Assembly (NCBI GenBank): GCA_045592745.1
Contig: JAZNVH010000012.1
Span: 1 to 56,799, forward strand
Direction: 5' to 3'
Length of the DNA: 56,799 nucleotides
From: Aphodoplasma sp045592745
GTDB lineage: Bacteria; Bacillota; Clostridia; UBA1381; UMGS1253
Within the stretch, counting starts at the first letter, position 1, and each line of letters starts with the position of its first letter. The position numbers were made by a program, and so were the translations under genes. The notes under the pieces were generated by a model, which was given only the letters and a program-made list of their open reading frames with translations, made no database searches and was not told the DNA's origin. Shown here in pieces: positions 9,245 through 16,665 of the stretch.

Positions 9245-10096
9245 ATGTCTATTCAAGAGTTAAAGCAAGCATCCAAAACACTTTGGAATGATATAAAAGC
9301 AACAAAAGCGATACTTAAAAAATCTACTGCTGTGCAAGTCAGTAGCAAAAACGAAATTGAAACATACAGTACTCTATCAACAAGATGGTTTGAACTTTTT
9401 TCAAAAGAATTATTACATTTTGGAGTTTCAGCAGAAATAATTGAAAAATATGATAAACTATTCCGCGGTGTTCTTAAATTGACTGGCTCTAATAGTCGTA
9501 GAAGCAGTTATGTAAAATTGTTTAATGATATCAGTTCCGGATTTAATGATGATATTGTGTTATTTTTACATACAGATGCTGTTGAAAAAGGAAGTCCGGA
9601 TCGTCAACAATTTGAGGAAGAAGTCAAAACTATTTTAGATAAAGTTTCTGATGCAGACGAAAATAAATATCTTGCTGAAGCTTTGGGGTGTTGGAAAAAC
9701 GGATATTTAAAAGGGGCAACGATACTTATCTGGTGTGCTGCTATTGATAGAATTCACAAGGTGATTGAACAAATTGGTTTTTCAAAATTTAATAATGTTT
9801 CCTCTCAAATGAAAGCTCAGACATCTGGAAGATTTAAAAAATTTAAGAAAGAGTTTTCAGTTCAAACAATAAGTGAAATGAGAAGCACTGTATTTGATAA
9901 TGATTTGCTGTGGATATTAGAAGGAATGCAATTAATAGATGCAAATCAACGCACTAGATTGGCAAGTTGCTTTGATATGAGGTGTCACTCTGGCCATCCC
10001 GGAGAAGCTCCTATAACAAAGTATAATGTTTTATCTTGTTTTTCTGACATTGTGGAAATAGTCCTTGCAAACCCTACTTTTGAAATAAAAAAATAA
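9245..10096 (+). CDS. HEPN-like hypothetical protein paired with upstream gene
   Basis: A 283-aa soluble, helical protein. The C-terminal third resembles the HEPN-like domain of defence-island proteins: after a QRTRLASCFDMR segment comes RCHSGH (R246, H251: R-x4-H) followed by a helix. There is no membrane segment or nucleotide-binding loop. The gene starts 3 nt after the preceding stop. No MNT-type nucleotidyltransferase antitoxin is adjacent, so this is not a classic HEPN-MNT toxin-antitoxin pair; the upstream winged-helix-like protein is the only candidate partner. Family assignment is tentative. Confidence 0.65.
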   Translation: MSIQELKQASKTLWNDIKATKAILKKSTAVQVSSKNEIETYSTLSTRWFELFSKELLHFGVSAEIIEKYDKLFRGVLKLTGSNSRRSSYVKLFNDISSGFNDDIVLFLHTDAVEKGSPDRQQFEEEVKTILDKVSDADENKYLAEALGCWKNGYLKGATILIWCAAIDRIHKVIEQIGFSKFNNVSSQMKAQTSGRFKKFKKEFSVQTISEMRSTVFDNDLLWILEGMQLIDANQRTRLASCFDMRCHSGHPGEAPITKYNVLSCFSDIVEIVLANPTFEIKK

Positions 10097-10121
10097 TAAA
10101 ACACTAATAAGGAGCCAAACG

Positions 10122-10493
10122 ATGATGAAATTTATTTGTTACCCCAAATGTACAACTTGTCAGAAGGCAAAGAAGTGGCTTGATGACAACAAAATAGAAT
10201 ACGAGCTTCGTGATATAAAAGAAGATAATCCTAGTCTTGAGGAAGTGAATGCTTGGTATAAAATGAGTGGACTTCCGCTTAAGAAATTCTTTAACACATC
10301 CGGGCTTCTGTATAAGTCAATGGAACTGAAGGACAAGCTCCCTAATATGTCTGAAGAAGAACAGTTAAAACTTCTTGCAACGGACGGAATGCTCGTAAAA
10401 CGCCCTCTTGTAATAGGTGAAGAGTTTGTTTTGGTCGGATTCAAGGAAAGTAAATGGAACGAAATTATAAATGATGAAGGAGAGGTTAAATAA
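10122..10493 (+). CDS. ArsC/Spx-family thioredoxin-fold protein
   Basis: A 123-aa protein of the arsenate reductase (ArsC)/Spx superfamily, with the CTTC active-site pair (Cys10, Cys13) after the first strand, YELRDIKEDNP and the family's KRPLVI segment with its cis-proline. Family members are either glutaredoxin-linked arsenate reductases or redox-sensing transcription factors (Spx, MgsR). No arsenic gene is nearby. GGAG is 7 nt before ATG 10122; the second ATG at 10125 is also possible. Its stop abuts the next start, so it is co-transcribed with the GIY-YIG gene. Arsenate reductase activity should not be assumed. Confidence 0.85.
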   Translation: MMKFICYPKCTTCQKAKKWLDDNKIEYELRDIKEDNPSLEEVNAWYKMSGLPLKKFFNTSGLLYKSMELKDKLPNMSEEEQLKLLATDGMLVKRPLVIGEEFVLVGFKESKWNEIINDEGEVK

Positions 10494-11324
10494 ATGGCTA
10501 TAAGCAAAAAACTTGAAACTATATATCATAACGGTCAGCCGGATGGAATCCGTTCAATTCGCAGACACCTTTCCACTATGACTACGTATGTTGTTCCACG
10601 TCCGTTGTTATCAGAAGCAAAGAAACTTTCGGGAATTAACAGACCGGGAATTTACTACTTAATTAGCGAGAACGACGATAACAAAATCGCACAAATCTAC
10701 ATTGGACAAACAAGAAATGGAGTTGTGCGCTTAAATGATCATAATCGTTCAAAGGATTTTTGGAATAAAGCAATCATGTTTTTGGCAGATAATAAAACTT
10801 TCTCTTTAGACATGATAAGTGGTCTTGAAGCATTTGCCATAAATAAAGCCTACGAGTCAAAACGATACAAAGTTGAAAATTCAGTAAATCCTAAATATGA
10901 GATTGATGAATATGACATTCCTTTGATTGAAGAAGTTTATGAAGAAATCCAATTTATTATGGCGACGCAGGGTTATAAAATGGATAATTCTAAGACAACT
11001 TTAAATGAGGCAGACACACTACATACTACACGTAACGGAATTCTTGCTTTTGGTGTTTATGATGGAGAGCATTTTGAAGTTCTTGAGGGTTCAGAAATTG
11101 ATATGAATCGAAAATGTCATTCTGCCAAAATAGAAAAACAGCGACAGACGGCCCTTGCAAATGGTGATATCGTCAGTGTTGAGGGTAAATACAAATTGGC
11201 TGTTTCAGTATCGTTTACATCGCCAAGCTCTGCAGGACAATTTGTTTTAGGTGGTAGTATTAACGGTTGGATTGAATGGAAGGACAAGGACGGTAAAACT
11301 ATTGACGAGGTTTACAGACAATAA
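10494..11324 (+). CDS. GIY-YIG nuclease-like protein with DUF4357 domain
   Basis: A 276-aa protein. The N-terminal half has the GIY-YIG nuclease signature (GIYYL at 52-56 and YIGQ at 69-72), followed by an RLNDH segment and SGLEAFAINKAY, where the catalytic Arg and Glu of the fold are expected. The C-terminal part ends in a DUF4357 domain (about 215-272; TSPSSAG, GSINGWIEWKD), a module often attached to GIY-YIG domains in restriction and defence loci. The ATG directly follows the previous stop, with GGAGAGG upstream. It probably cuts or nicks DNA, perhaps as an accessory restriction function; substrate unknown. Confidence 0.85.
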   Translation: MAISKKLETIYHNGQPDGIRSIRRHLSTMTTYVVPRPLLSEAKKLSGINRPGIYYLISENDDNKIAQIYIGQTRNGVVRLNDHNRSKDFWNKAIMFLADNKTFSLDMISGLEAFAINKAYESKRYKVENSVNPKYEIDEYDIPLIEEVYEEIQFIMATQGYKMDNSKTTLNEADTLHTTRNGILAFGVYDGEHFEVLEGSEIDMNRKCHSAKIEKQRQTALANGDIVSVEGKYKLAVSVSFTSPSSAGQFVLGGSINGWIEWKDKDGKTIDEVYRQ

Positions 11325-11363
11325 GATGTTAAAAACCTTTGAAAGCGAATGAGGTAGATATAT

Positions 11364-11948
11364 ATGAGAAAGAATTTTGGACCAAAAGCTATTTTATATC
11401 CGATGCCGGTGTTGATTATCGGTACATATGACGAGAACGGAAAACCCAATGCAATGAATGCTGCATGGGGTGGCATCAGCGAGGAAACTCAGATTTCTAT
11501 TTGTGTTGATGACGGACACAAGACTGCAAAGAATGTTGTTAAAACAGGTGCATTCACCGTAAGCATAGCAGACGCAGAAAATGTTGTTGTTTGCGACTAT
11601 GTTGGTATTGTTTCCGGCAACAAAGAGCCTGATAAAATTGAAAAAACAGGGTGGCATGTTACAAAGAGTGAGTTTGTAAATGCTCCGCTTTTTGATGAAT
11701 TACCCATGGCTCTTGAATGTAAACTTATCAGCTACGACGAAGAAACCTGCAGACTTGTAGGTGAAATTGTAAATGTATGTGCAGACGAAAGAATTCTTGA
11801 TGAAAACGGTAAAATCGATTTGAATAAATTCAGCCCTATCACATATGATCCGGTACATCATACATACCGTAAGATTGGTGATGTGGTTAGTAAGGCATTT
11901 AGTGAGGGTTTGAAGTTAAAAAAATATTTATATAAGGAGATGGAGTAG
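11364..11948 (+). CDS. Flavin reductase-like FMN-binding protein
   Basis: A 194-aa flavin reductase-like domain protein (split-barrel FMN-binding fold). The PMPVLIIGTYDENGKPNAM start and the NVVKTGAFTVSI segment are typical of the family found in many anaerobes, which bind FMN and reduce flavin or an unknown acceptor. It lies 2 nt before the AvcD-like gene and 40 nt after the GIY-YIG gene. A housekeeping-type redox enzyme inside a defence island is unusual; it may be a passenger or may be linked to the nucleotide-targeting enzyme that follows. Start ATG 11364 follows GAGGTAG. Confidence 0.85.
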   Translation: MRKNFGPKAILYPMPVLIIGTYDENGKPNAMNAAWGGISEETQISICVDDGHKTAKNVVKTGAFTVSIADAENVVVCDYVGIVSGNKEPDKIEKTGWHVTKSEFVNAPLFDELPMALECKLISYDEETCRLVGEIVNVCADERILDENGKIDLNKFSPITYDPVHHTYRKIGDVVSKAFSEGLKLKKYLYKEME

Positions 11949-11950
11949 AT

Positions 11951-14341
11951 ATGAAAAAATATGTTGATTCACTTAATAGTGCGTATAGAGAAAGAACTTC
12001 ATTAATTATTTTGGGTTTAACTGGTCGTACAGGATCCGGTTGTACAACTGTTTCGAGAATATTAAAAACAAAAAAATTCTCTATGTTAGATTTACACGAT
12101 TTTAAAACGCATGATTTTAAGTCAAAAAACGAGCGCAAGTATGAGATTGTATATAAATTTATGAAAGAAGATAATCGATGGCAACCATTCACTGTTATTG
12201 AAGGAAGTAGCATTATTTTTTCGTTTATACTTCAATATGGGTTTGAAAACTTCAAGAAATATTTTGCACGATATAAAGAAACGAACGATTTGAGTGATGT
12301 AAGAATCAGTTCATATATTGAATTAGAAAAAACTCTTGACGGCTTGTCTTATATGTTTAAAGATTTAGAATTTTATAACTTTTCTGATATATATAAAATT
12401 TTAAGCACTGACGAGTTGGTGGAAAAATACTACGAATTTTACACGAAAACAATAGTAAAATATAAAAATGATTTTAAGCGGAGTATTGATAGTTTTACAT
12501 GCCATAGAGAAATAACCAATAAACTTGCCCAAACACAAATTATAAAGTCACATTTATATACTTACTTTATGCAGGAAATAGGAAATAACATTAGAAGTTC
12601 AGGGAATCCCTACGATAGTACTTATAGCGAGAAAAATTTTTACGATGTAGCACAAAGGATGGATTTTGTTATTCAAGTAATACAAAAGTATAATCAGCTG
12701 CATAATATAAAAGATACGCGCATATGTATAGATGCAATAAGGAATCCATATGAAGCATATTATTTTAAGGACAAATATAGTTCTTTTTATTTGCTTTCAA
12801 TAAATGTTGAAGAACAAAGCAGAAAATCACGATTAGGAAATTTGGATGAAGAGGAATTAAAAAGTTTAGATGCTATCGAGTTTGAAGAAAGTAATATATC
12901 AGACTATTCGATTTTCTTTCATCAAAATTTACAAGAATGCTTGGCCATTTCTGACATTCATTTATATAACCCAAATAGTAGTGATGGAAAAATGTTTTTT
13001 TTAACGGAACAAATTATAAAATATATTGCTTTAATGCTGCATCCAGGAATAGTTTCGCCAAGTCATGTTGAACATTGTATGCAAAGTGCTTATGTTGCAA
13101 AATTAAATTCAGGATGTTTATCAAGACAAGTGGGAGCGGTAATTACGGCGGCAGATTATTCAATCAAAGCAGCTGGATGGAATGAGGTTCCCGAAGGACA
13201 AATTCCATGTAATTTACGATGTGTTACAGATTATTGCTCGAATAAAGATATTGATTCATATAGTACATTTGAATTACAAGATCCAAAATTTCAAAACATT
13301 CTGTATAAAATTAAAGAGAATTATCAAGAAAAGGATATGCTTGGATACTCATATTCGTTTTGTTTTAAAGATATTTACAACGGTATAAAAAAGGATAAAA
13401 ACCAGGTTTATACAAGAGCTCTGCATGCAGAAGAAAACGCATTCTTACAATTATCAAAAAATGGCGGTGTAGGAATAAAGGGTGGCAAGTTATTTACTAC
13501 AGCTAGTCCATGCGAATTATGTGCGAAGAAAGCATATCAATTAGGAATTAAAGAAATATATTATATTGATCCATATCCTGGAATTTCGGTAAAACATATT
13601 TTGACATTTGGTAGCAATGATGGTCCCAAAATGATTTTGTTTGATGGTGCGATAGGCATTGCGTATGTTAAACTGTATACACCAAGAATACCTATTAAAG
13701 ATGAATTGAAACTTTTAACAGGAATCAACAATAAAGCCATTGCCAGTGGTAAAAACATTTTAAGTAGGGAACTTTCTGTTAAAGACATAAAATATAAAAA
13801 ACATTCTAGTGTTTTTGAATTTATGTCAAGAACAGAAATTACAGAAACAACGCAAAAAGAGATTGTTGCTTTGCATGATGGAATACAAGAATTGGATGAT
13901 AAAGTGTATTGGACCGGTAGTTCTTTTGATGGTATTTTTATTGAAGAGTGCAGTTTACCTCATAGCTTTACATATTTTTCGGAACATAAAGAACCATATG
14001 AAGCTAAAACTACTCTTAATGAAGCACTAACTGAAGGGTCGTCTGTTACGTATAAATTAAGAATAAATGCAAAAGACAATCAGAGAATAATGAACCCTTA
14101 TTATGCTCATCTTGTACAAATAAAAACAGATGAATTAGATATGACTCTAAAGGCGCCAAAAAGTCTTCTCAAGAATGTTAAACTAAAAATTTATGCCGAT
14201 TTAGCTATGTCAAATGATTTGCTTGTTGATGTACTCGATGTTTGCGCAGAAGAACAAGGCGACAAAGAAGTGTTCACATTTAAAACAGATAATGTAAATT
14301 TGATGTATAGTTATAGCTTTGAATGGGATTTTAATGAGTAA
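11951..14341 (+). CDS. AvcD-like antiviral deoxycytidylate deaminase (P-loop + deaminase, long form)
   Basis: A 796-aa two-domain protein. The N-terminus has a P-loop kinase-like domain (GLTGRTGSGCTT, 22-33) and the middle has a zinc-dependent deoxycytidylate deaminase domain: a GCLSRQVGAVI segment, HAEE (492-495; zinc His and catalytic Glu) and PCELC (520-524; zinc Cys521 and Cys524). This P-loop plus deaminase layout is that of anti-phage dC-nucleotide deaminases (AvcD type), which deplete dCTP/dCMP during infection. About 200 residues after the deaminase, mostly predicted strand, form an extra C-terminal region not expected in the shorter AvcD proteins I know. It starts 2 nt after the flavin reductase stop, with GGAG at 11942-11945. 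No separate leader where an AvcI-like antitoxin RNA could sit is visible. Anti-phage role is inferred from family. Confidence 0.85.
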   Translation: MKKYVDSLNSAYRERTSLIILGLTGRTGSGCTTVSRILKTKKFSMLDLHDFKTHDFKSKNERKYEIVYKFMKEDNRWQPFTVIEGSSIIFSFILQYGFENFKKYFARYKETNDLSDVRISSYIELEKTLDGLSYMFKDLEFYNFSDIYKILSTDELVEKYYEFYTKTIVKYKNDFKRSIDSFTCHREITNKLAQTQIIKSHLYTYFMQEIGNNIRSSGNPYDSTYSEKNFYDVAQRMDFVIQVIQKYNQLHNIKDTRICIDAIRNPYEAYYFKDKYSSFYLLSINVEEQSRKSRLGNLDEEELKSLDAIEFEESNISDYSIFFHQNLQECLAISDIHLYNPNSSDGKMFFLTEQIIKYIALMLHPGIVSPSHVEHCMQSAYVAKLNSGCLSRQVGAVITAADYSIKAAGWNEVPEGQIPCNLRCVTDYCSNKDIDSYSTFELQDPKFQNILYKIKENYQEKDMLGYSYSFCFKDIYNGIKKDKNQVYTRALHAEENAFLQLSKNGGVGIKGGKLFTTASPCELCAKKAYQLGIKEIYYIDPYPGISVKHILTFGSNDGPKMILFDGAIGIAYVKLYTPRIPIKDELKLLTGINNKAIASGKNILSRELSVKDIKYKKHSSVFEFMSRTEITETTQKEIVALHDGIQELDDKVYWTGSSFDGIFIEECSLPHSFTYFSEHKEPYEAKTTLNEALTEGSSVTYKLRINAKDNQRIMNPYYAHLVQIKTDELDMTLKAPKSLLKNVKLKIYADLAMSNDLLVDVLDVCAEEQGDKEVFTFKTDNVNLMYSYSFEWDFNE

Positions 14342-14409
14342 ACTAATTCCTTCGTTGACTTATGCCTTTTTGTGTGATACTGTTTGTGTTACCAAAGGAG
14401 GTGACACGG

Positions 14410-14664
14410 ATGGCGAAGTACACATTAGAAGAGATTATGTGTGGCGAGAAGTACAACATTGAGAGCGATGTCTTTATGGAAGTATTCAGATTGGTAGAGC
14501 AAAAGGCTGATGCCAAAATGATACGGGAACAACTTAATACGATTTATGTTAAGCACGCACTGCTGACAGCAAAGAAAATGATTGAAGAGGGCGACTCGGT
14601 TTCGGATATACCGGATTTGAGGCGCTCTCTTTGCGTAAGGAGGGAGAATAATGCAAATACTTGA
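14410..14664 (+). CDS. Small hypothetical protein (84 aa), mobile-element type
   Basis: An 84-aa helical protein beginning MAKYTLEEIMCGEKYN. The start at 14410 follows a perfect GGAGGTG (14396-14402); the reading frame is open further upstream to 14362 but lacks a ribosome site. No known motif. The stop lies 13 nt inside the next gene, so the two are coupled. Small paired proteins of this sort are frequent in clostridial integrative elements; no function can be assigned. Confidence 0.65.
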   Translation: MAKYTLEEIMCGEKYNIESDVFMEVFRLVEQKADAKMIREQLNTIYVKHALLTAKKMIEEGDSVSDIPDLRRSLCVRRENNANT

Positions 14665-14932
14665 AGAATTCTGGTATGGGAACATACATCCAAACGAAAG
14701 TCATGGTGAGAGTAACATAGAAATGATTAAAATCAGTGACCTGATTAAGAGGCACGAAGGAACATTGATGAAGTCGTTAGATGAGAAAAATAAACACATA
14801 CTCGAAAAATACAGAGATTGTTATGATGAACTGACACAACTTAACGAATGCGAAGTCTTCAAGATAGGCTTTAAATTAGGTGTCAGGATGCTACTCGAAT
14901 GCTACGATGACCTAGCGAAGAACATAAAATAA
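14651..14932 (+). CDS. Small hypothetical protein (93 aa), resembles DUF6809-type proteins
   Basis: A 93-aa protein starting MQILEEFWYGNIHPNE, a beginning I associate with DUF6809-type small proteins of clostridial mobile elements (family name given from memory, moderate certainty). Residues 30-90 form long helices with mixed charge. GGAGGG precedes the ATG, and the gene overlaps the upstream 84-aa gene. A strong hairpin (14937-14969) follows. Function unknown. Confidence 0.65.
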   Translation: MQILEEFWYGNIHPNESHGESNIEMIKISDLIKRHEGTLMKSLDEKNKHILEKYRDCYDELTQLNECEVFKIGFKLGVRMLLECYDDLAKNIK

Positions 14933-14980
14933 AAAATTGGTGCAACCGCCATGTGAGCAGTTGCACCAAATCTTTATTTA
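14931..14980 (+). terminator. Stem-loop terminator between convergent small genes
   Basis: Perfect 10-bp stem TTGGTGCAAC (14937-14946) / GTTGCACCAA (14960-14969). The + strand continues into a T-rich run and the minus strand into a run of T (A-run 14931-14936 here), so it can end transcription from both sides: the small-gene pair (+) and the ribbon-helix-helix gene (-). Confidence 0.75.
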
Positions 14981-15174
14981 CGAGTCGGTTTAACATTGAC
15001 ATCAGGATTAATGTCACCATCAATAGAGCCGTGTTCTTCTTCGAATTTTTTGATGTTCTCACGAATCAGAACTAGCACATGACTGTTTACGCTACGACCT
15101 TCGTAGTCGGCAACATAACCGATTTTATTGAGCATTTCTTCCTCAATTCTTATAGATACACTTTTAATAGCCAT
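14974..15174 (-). CDS. Ribbon-helix-helix (Arc/MetJ-like) regulator, 66 aa
   Basis: A 66-aa protein with the ribbon-helix-helix pattern: strand KSVSIRIEEEM, helix LNKIGYVADYEG, then RSVNSHVLVLIRENIKKFEEEHG. Such proteins bind DNA as dimers and are often antitoxins or element-encoded repressors. GAGGTGA lies upstream of the ATG on the minus strand. It is transcribed divergently from the SLOG-family gene, and a perfect 19-nt palindrome in the shared spacer (15242-15260) is a plausible operator. No toxin gene overlaps it. Confidence 0.8.
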   Translation of the reverse strand: MAIKSVSIRIEEEMLNKIGYVADYEGRSVNSHVLVLIRENIKKFEEEHGSIDGDINPDVNVKPTRK

Positions 15175-15227
15175 AAAATCACCTCATAATAAATATATTA
15201 TGTATTTATTTTATAGCCTTTGTGTGC

Positions 15228-15260
15228 TATAATGTTAAGAATAGATATACAGTATATCTA
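15228..15260 (+). promoter_or_regulatory. -10 element and perfect palindromic operator in the RHH/SLOG divergent spacer
   Basis: TATAAT at 15228-15233 is a good -10 for the SLOG gene. Immediately downstream is the perfect palindrome TAGATATACAGTATATCTA (15242-15260, single central A), placed where a bound repressor would block initiation. The neighbouring ribbon-helix-helix protein is the natural candidate to bind it; this is inference. Confidence 0.6.
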
Positions 15261-15284
15261 AAATAATTTTATGAGGTAATTATT

Positions 15285-15776
15285 ATGAGTGAAGAATTAA
15301 GATTACACAGATGTTGTTTCACAGGGCATCGTCCCGACAAAATGGAGCTTGGGGAAAAAGAAATTAAGCCGTTACTTGAAAAAGCAATAGATGATGCTAT
15401 TGCAGAGGGGTATGTAACCTTTATAACAGGGATGGCTATGGGAACGGATATATGGGCAGCGGAGATTGTTTTGGAGCGAAAGAAAATAAACAAGGAGTTG
15501 CACCTGATATGTGCTTTGCCTCACCCGAACTTTGAAAGCAGGCGGAGCATTACGGAAAAGATGCGGTTTAATAAGATAATCAAAAATGCTGACCTTGTAA
15601 AAGAAATCAATAATCATTATTTTACCGGATGTTATCAGGTGAGAAATGAATGGATGGTTGACAGGTCAAATCTTGTAATTGCAGTATTCAATGGGCAGAA
15701 GAGTGGAACGAAGAATACGGTTGATTATGCAAGAAGAAAAGGAATAAAAGTTGTAAATGTACTTAATAGCATTTAA
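15285..15776 (+). CDS. SLOG-fold protein, YpsA/DUF1273-like
   Basis: A 163-aa protein of the SLOG superfamily (DUF1273/YpsA-like). It has TGHRPDK at 13-19, the glycine-rich GMAMGTDIWAAE at 49-60 and VDRSNLVIAVFNGQKSGTKNT toward the C-terminus, the layout of a Rossmann-like fold that binds nucleotide-type ligands. SLOG proteins are enriched in stress and phage-defence settings, often as sensors of nucleotide-derived signals. The ATG follows a weak GAGG site. It is monocistronic, ahead of a hairpin at 15826-15873. Confidence 0.85.
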   Translation: MSEELRLHRCCFTGHRPDKMELGEKEIKPLLEKAIDDAIAEGYVTFITGMAMGTDIWAAEIVLERKKINKELHLICALPHPNFESRRSITEKMRFNKIIKNADLVKEINNHYFTGCYQVRNEWMVDRSNLVIAVFNGQKSGTKNTVDYARRKGIKVVNVLNSI

Positions 15777-15818
15777 AATCGATTTTTAGGCCGAATTGCA
15801 ACGGCTGTTAAAGGCGTG

Positions 15819-15873
15819 TAAAAAAAACAGGTGTAACTACCTTTGCTTACTGAGCATGGTAGTTACACCTGTT
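15819..15873 (-). terminator. Terminator of the minus-strand DUF2188 gene
   Basis: Perfect 16-bp inverted repeat (15826-15841 with 15858-15873, 16-nt loop). On the minus strand the stem runs into a T-tract (A-run at 15821-15827 here), making it the terminator for the minus-strand genes; on the + strand there is no T-run, so it ends SLOG transcription less surely. Confidence 0.75.
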
Positions 15874-15890
15874 AGGAAACTATAAATTAA

Positions 15891-16118
15891 TTATCCTTTT
15901 GGAGGGTAGGGATCATTTCCATGACTATCTGAACTTTGAATTCGACCATTTAAGCCATGGATTAGAAATTCCGTCCCTTGATTTTGGCTGATTATGCGGC
16001 CTGCCTTTATGGCTTCTTCTTTTGTGGTGTAATGTCCACTTGCACGTTGTGCACCACCGCGTTTTACATTCCAACCACCGTTAGGGTCATGAACTACATG
16101 ATGTGTTTGTCTTGCCAT
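15891..16118 (-). CDS. DUF2188 domain protein
   Basis: A 75-aa protein of family DUF2188: HHVVHDPNGGWNVKRGGAQRAS, a TTKEEAIKAGRIIS helix and a hydrophobic strand FLIHGLNGRI. The family is small and widespread, with no known activity. The start at 16118 follows GAGGGGTGATT on the minus strand. It follows the 71-aa gene closely (start codon just past that gene's stop), so the two form an operon. Confidence 0.8.
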   Translation of the reverse strand: MARQTHHVVHDPNGGWNVKRGGAQRASGHYTTKEEAIKAGRIISQNQGTEFLIHGLNGRIQSSDSHGNDPYPPKG

Positions 16119-16123
16119 ACTAA

Positions 16124-16339
16124 TCACCCCTCGTGCGCATCAGGGCAACATACGGCACACCCATCGGCATCTTCGTATATTTCCTTTGCTTTCGCTACAG
16201 CATCGACTTCACTGTTGAAGTATCCAATATAACTCTTATTACTGATTTTCAACTCTATTGCGTGAGCCTCTGTGTGGACTTCGTGGTGAAGTCCGGGATT
16301 TTTTGTCTGGTCGTCGTTTACATAATAATGTTTATACAT
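16124..16339 (-). CDS. Small hypothetical protein (71 aa) upstream of DUF2188
   Basis: A 71-aa soluble protein, His- and Glu-rich in the first half, ending CAVCCPDAHEG (three cysteines). The central YIGYFNSEVDAVAKAKEIYED strand-helix recalls DUF2188-like small domains. AAAGGAT precedes its ATG on the minus strand. A minus-strand promoter lies at 16384-16412. Function unknown. Confidence 0.65.
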   Translation of the reverse strand: MYKHYYVNDDQTKNPGLHHEVHTEAHAIELKISNKSYIGYFNSEVDAVAKAKEIYEDADGCAVCCPDAHEG

Positions 16340-16383
16340 TCTATCATATCCTTTCGATAAATGAATTTAATTTTTATATGTAA

Positions 16384-16412
16384 ACTATAATACAAAAAAA
16401 CTTGCTTATCAA
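16384..16412 (-). promoter_or_regulatory. Promoter for the 71-aa/DUF2188 operon
   Basis: On the minus strand, TTGATA (complement 16407-16412) and TATAGT (complement 16384-16389) are separated by 17 nt, about 45 nt upstream of the 71-aa gene's ATG: a standard sigma-A layout. Confidence 0.55.
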
Positions 16413-16447
16413 ATTCAGCTCCTTTCTAGCAAATTTTACTGAAAGCA

Positions 16448-16565
16448 TTGACAAACAAGTATAAAAATGATAGAATGTTAAAAGTTAGACCATCAATCAT
16501 TAACTTGGTTGATTCTTTCAGGACTCCAGCAATGCTGCAACATTGCCGGAGTTTTGTTCTTTTGC
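16448..16565 (+). ncRNA. Candidate small RNA with its own promoter and terminator
   Basis: TTGACA (16448-16453) and TAGAAT (16471-16476) with 17-nt spacing predict a start near 16483. The transcript would hold a small AATCA/TGATT hairpin and end at an intrinsic terminator, CTCCAGCAATG (16524-16534) / CATTGCCGGAG (16541-16551) with one mismatch, followed by TTTTGTTCTTTT. There is no reading frame of useful length or ribosome site, so an untranslated RNA of about 80 nt is the best reading. It lies between the divergent 71-aa gene and the Xre regulator in the island. No match to a known RNA family was recognised. Confidence 0.55.
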
Positions 16566-16612
16566 ACTATAGATATGGTAATTATATCATGTCTTATAAG
16601 AAATGTCAAGAG

Positions 16613-16665
16613 TAAAACACTATATATTGTGGAAATTTGTTAAATAAACACAATATATAGTGTTT
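16613..16665 (-). terminator. Long inverted repeat at the end of the Xre gene
   Basis: Perfect 17-bp inverted repeat: AAACACTATATATTGTG (16615-16631) and its complement (16649-16665), with a 17-nt spacer. It overlaps the xre stop codon and runs into TTTTA on the minus strand, so it most likely terminates xre; its very AT-rich, operator-like arms leave protein binding open. Confidence 0.55.

Noticed and set aside
9245..10096. Classic HEPN-MNT toxin-antitoxin pair
   Set aside because: The adjacent gene lacks the nucleotidyltransferase motif (GSxxxG-type), so the MNT partner is missing.
10122..10493. Arsenic-resistance gene arsC
   Set aside because: The fold matches ArsC/Spx, but no ars gene is near and the family includes redox regulators, so resistance is not claimed.
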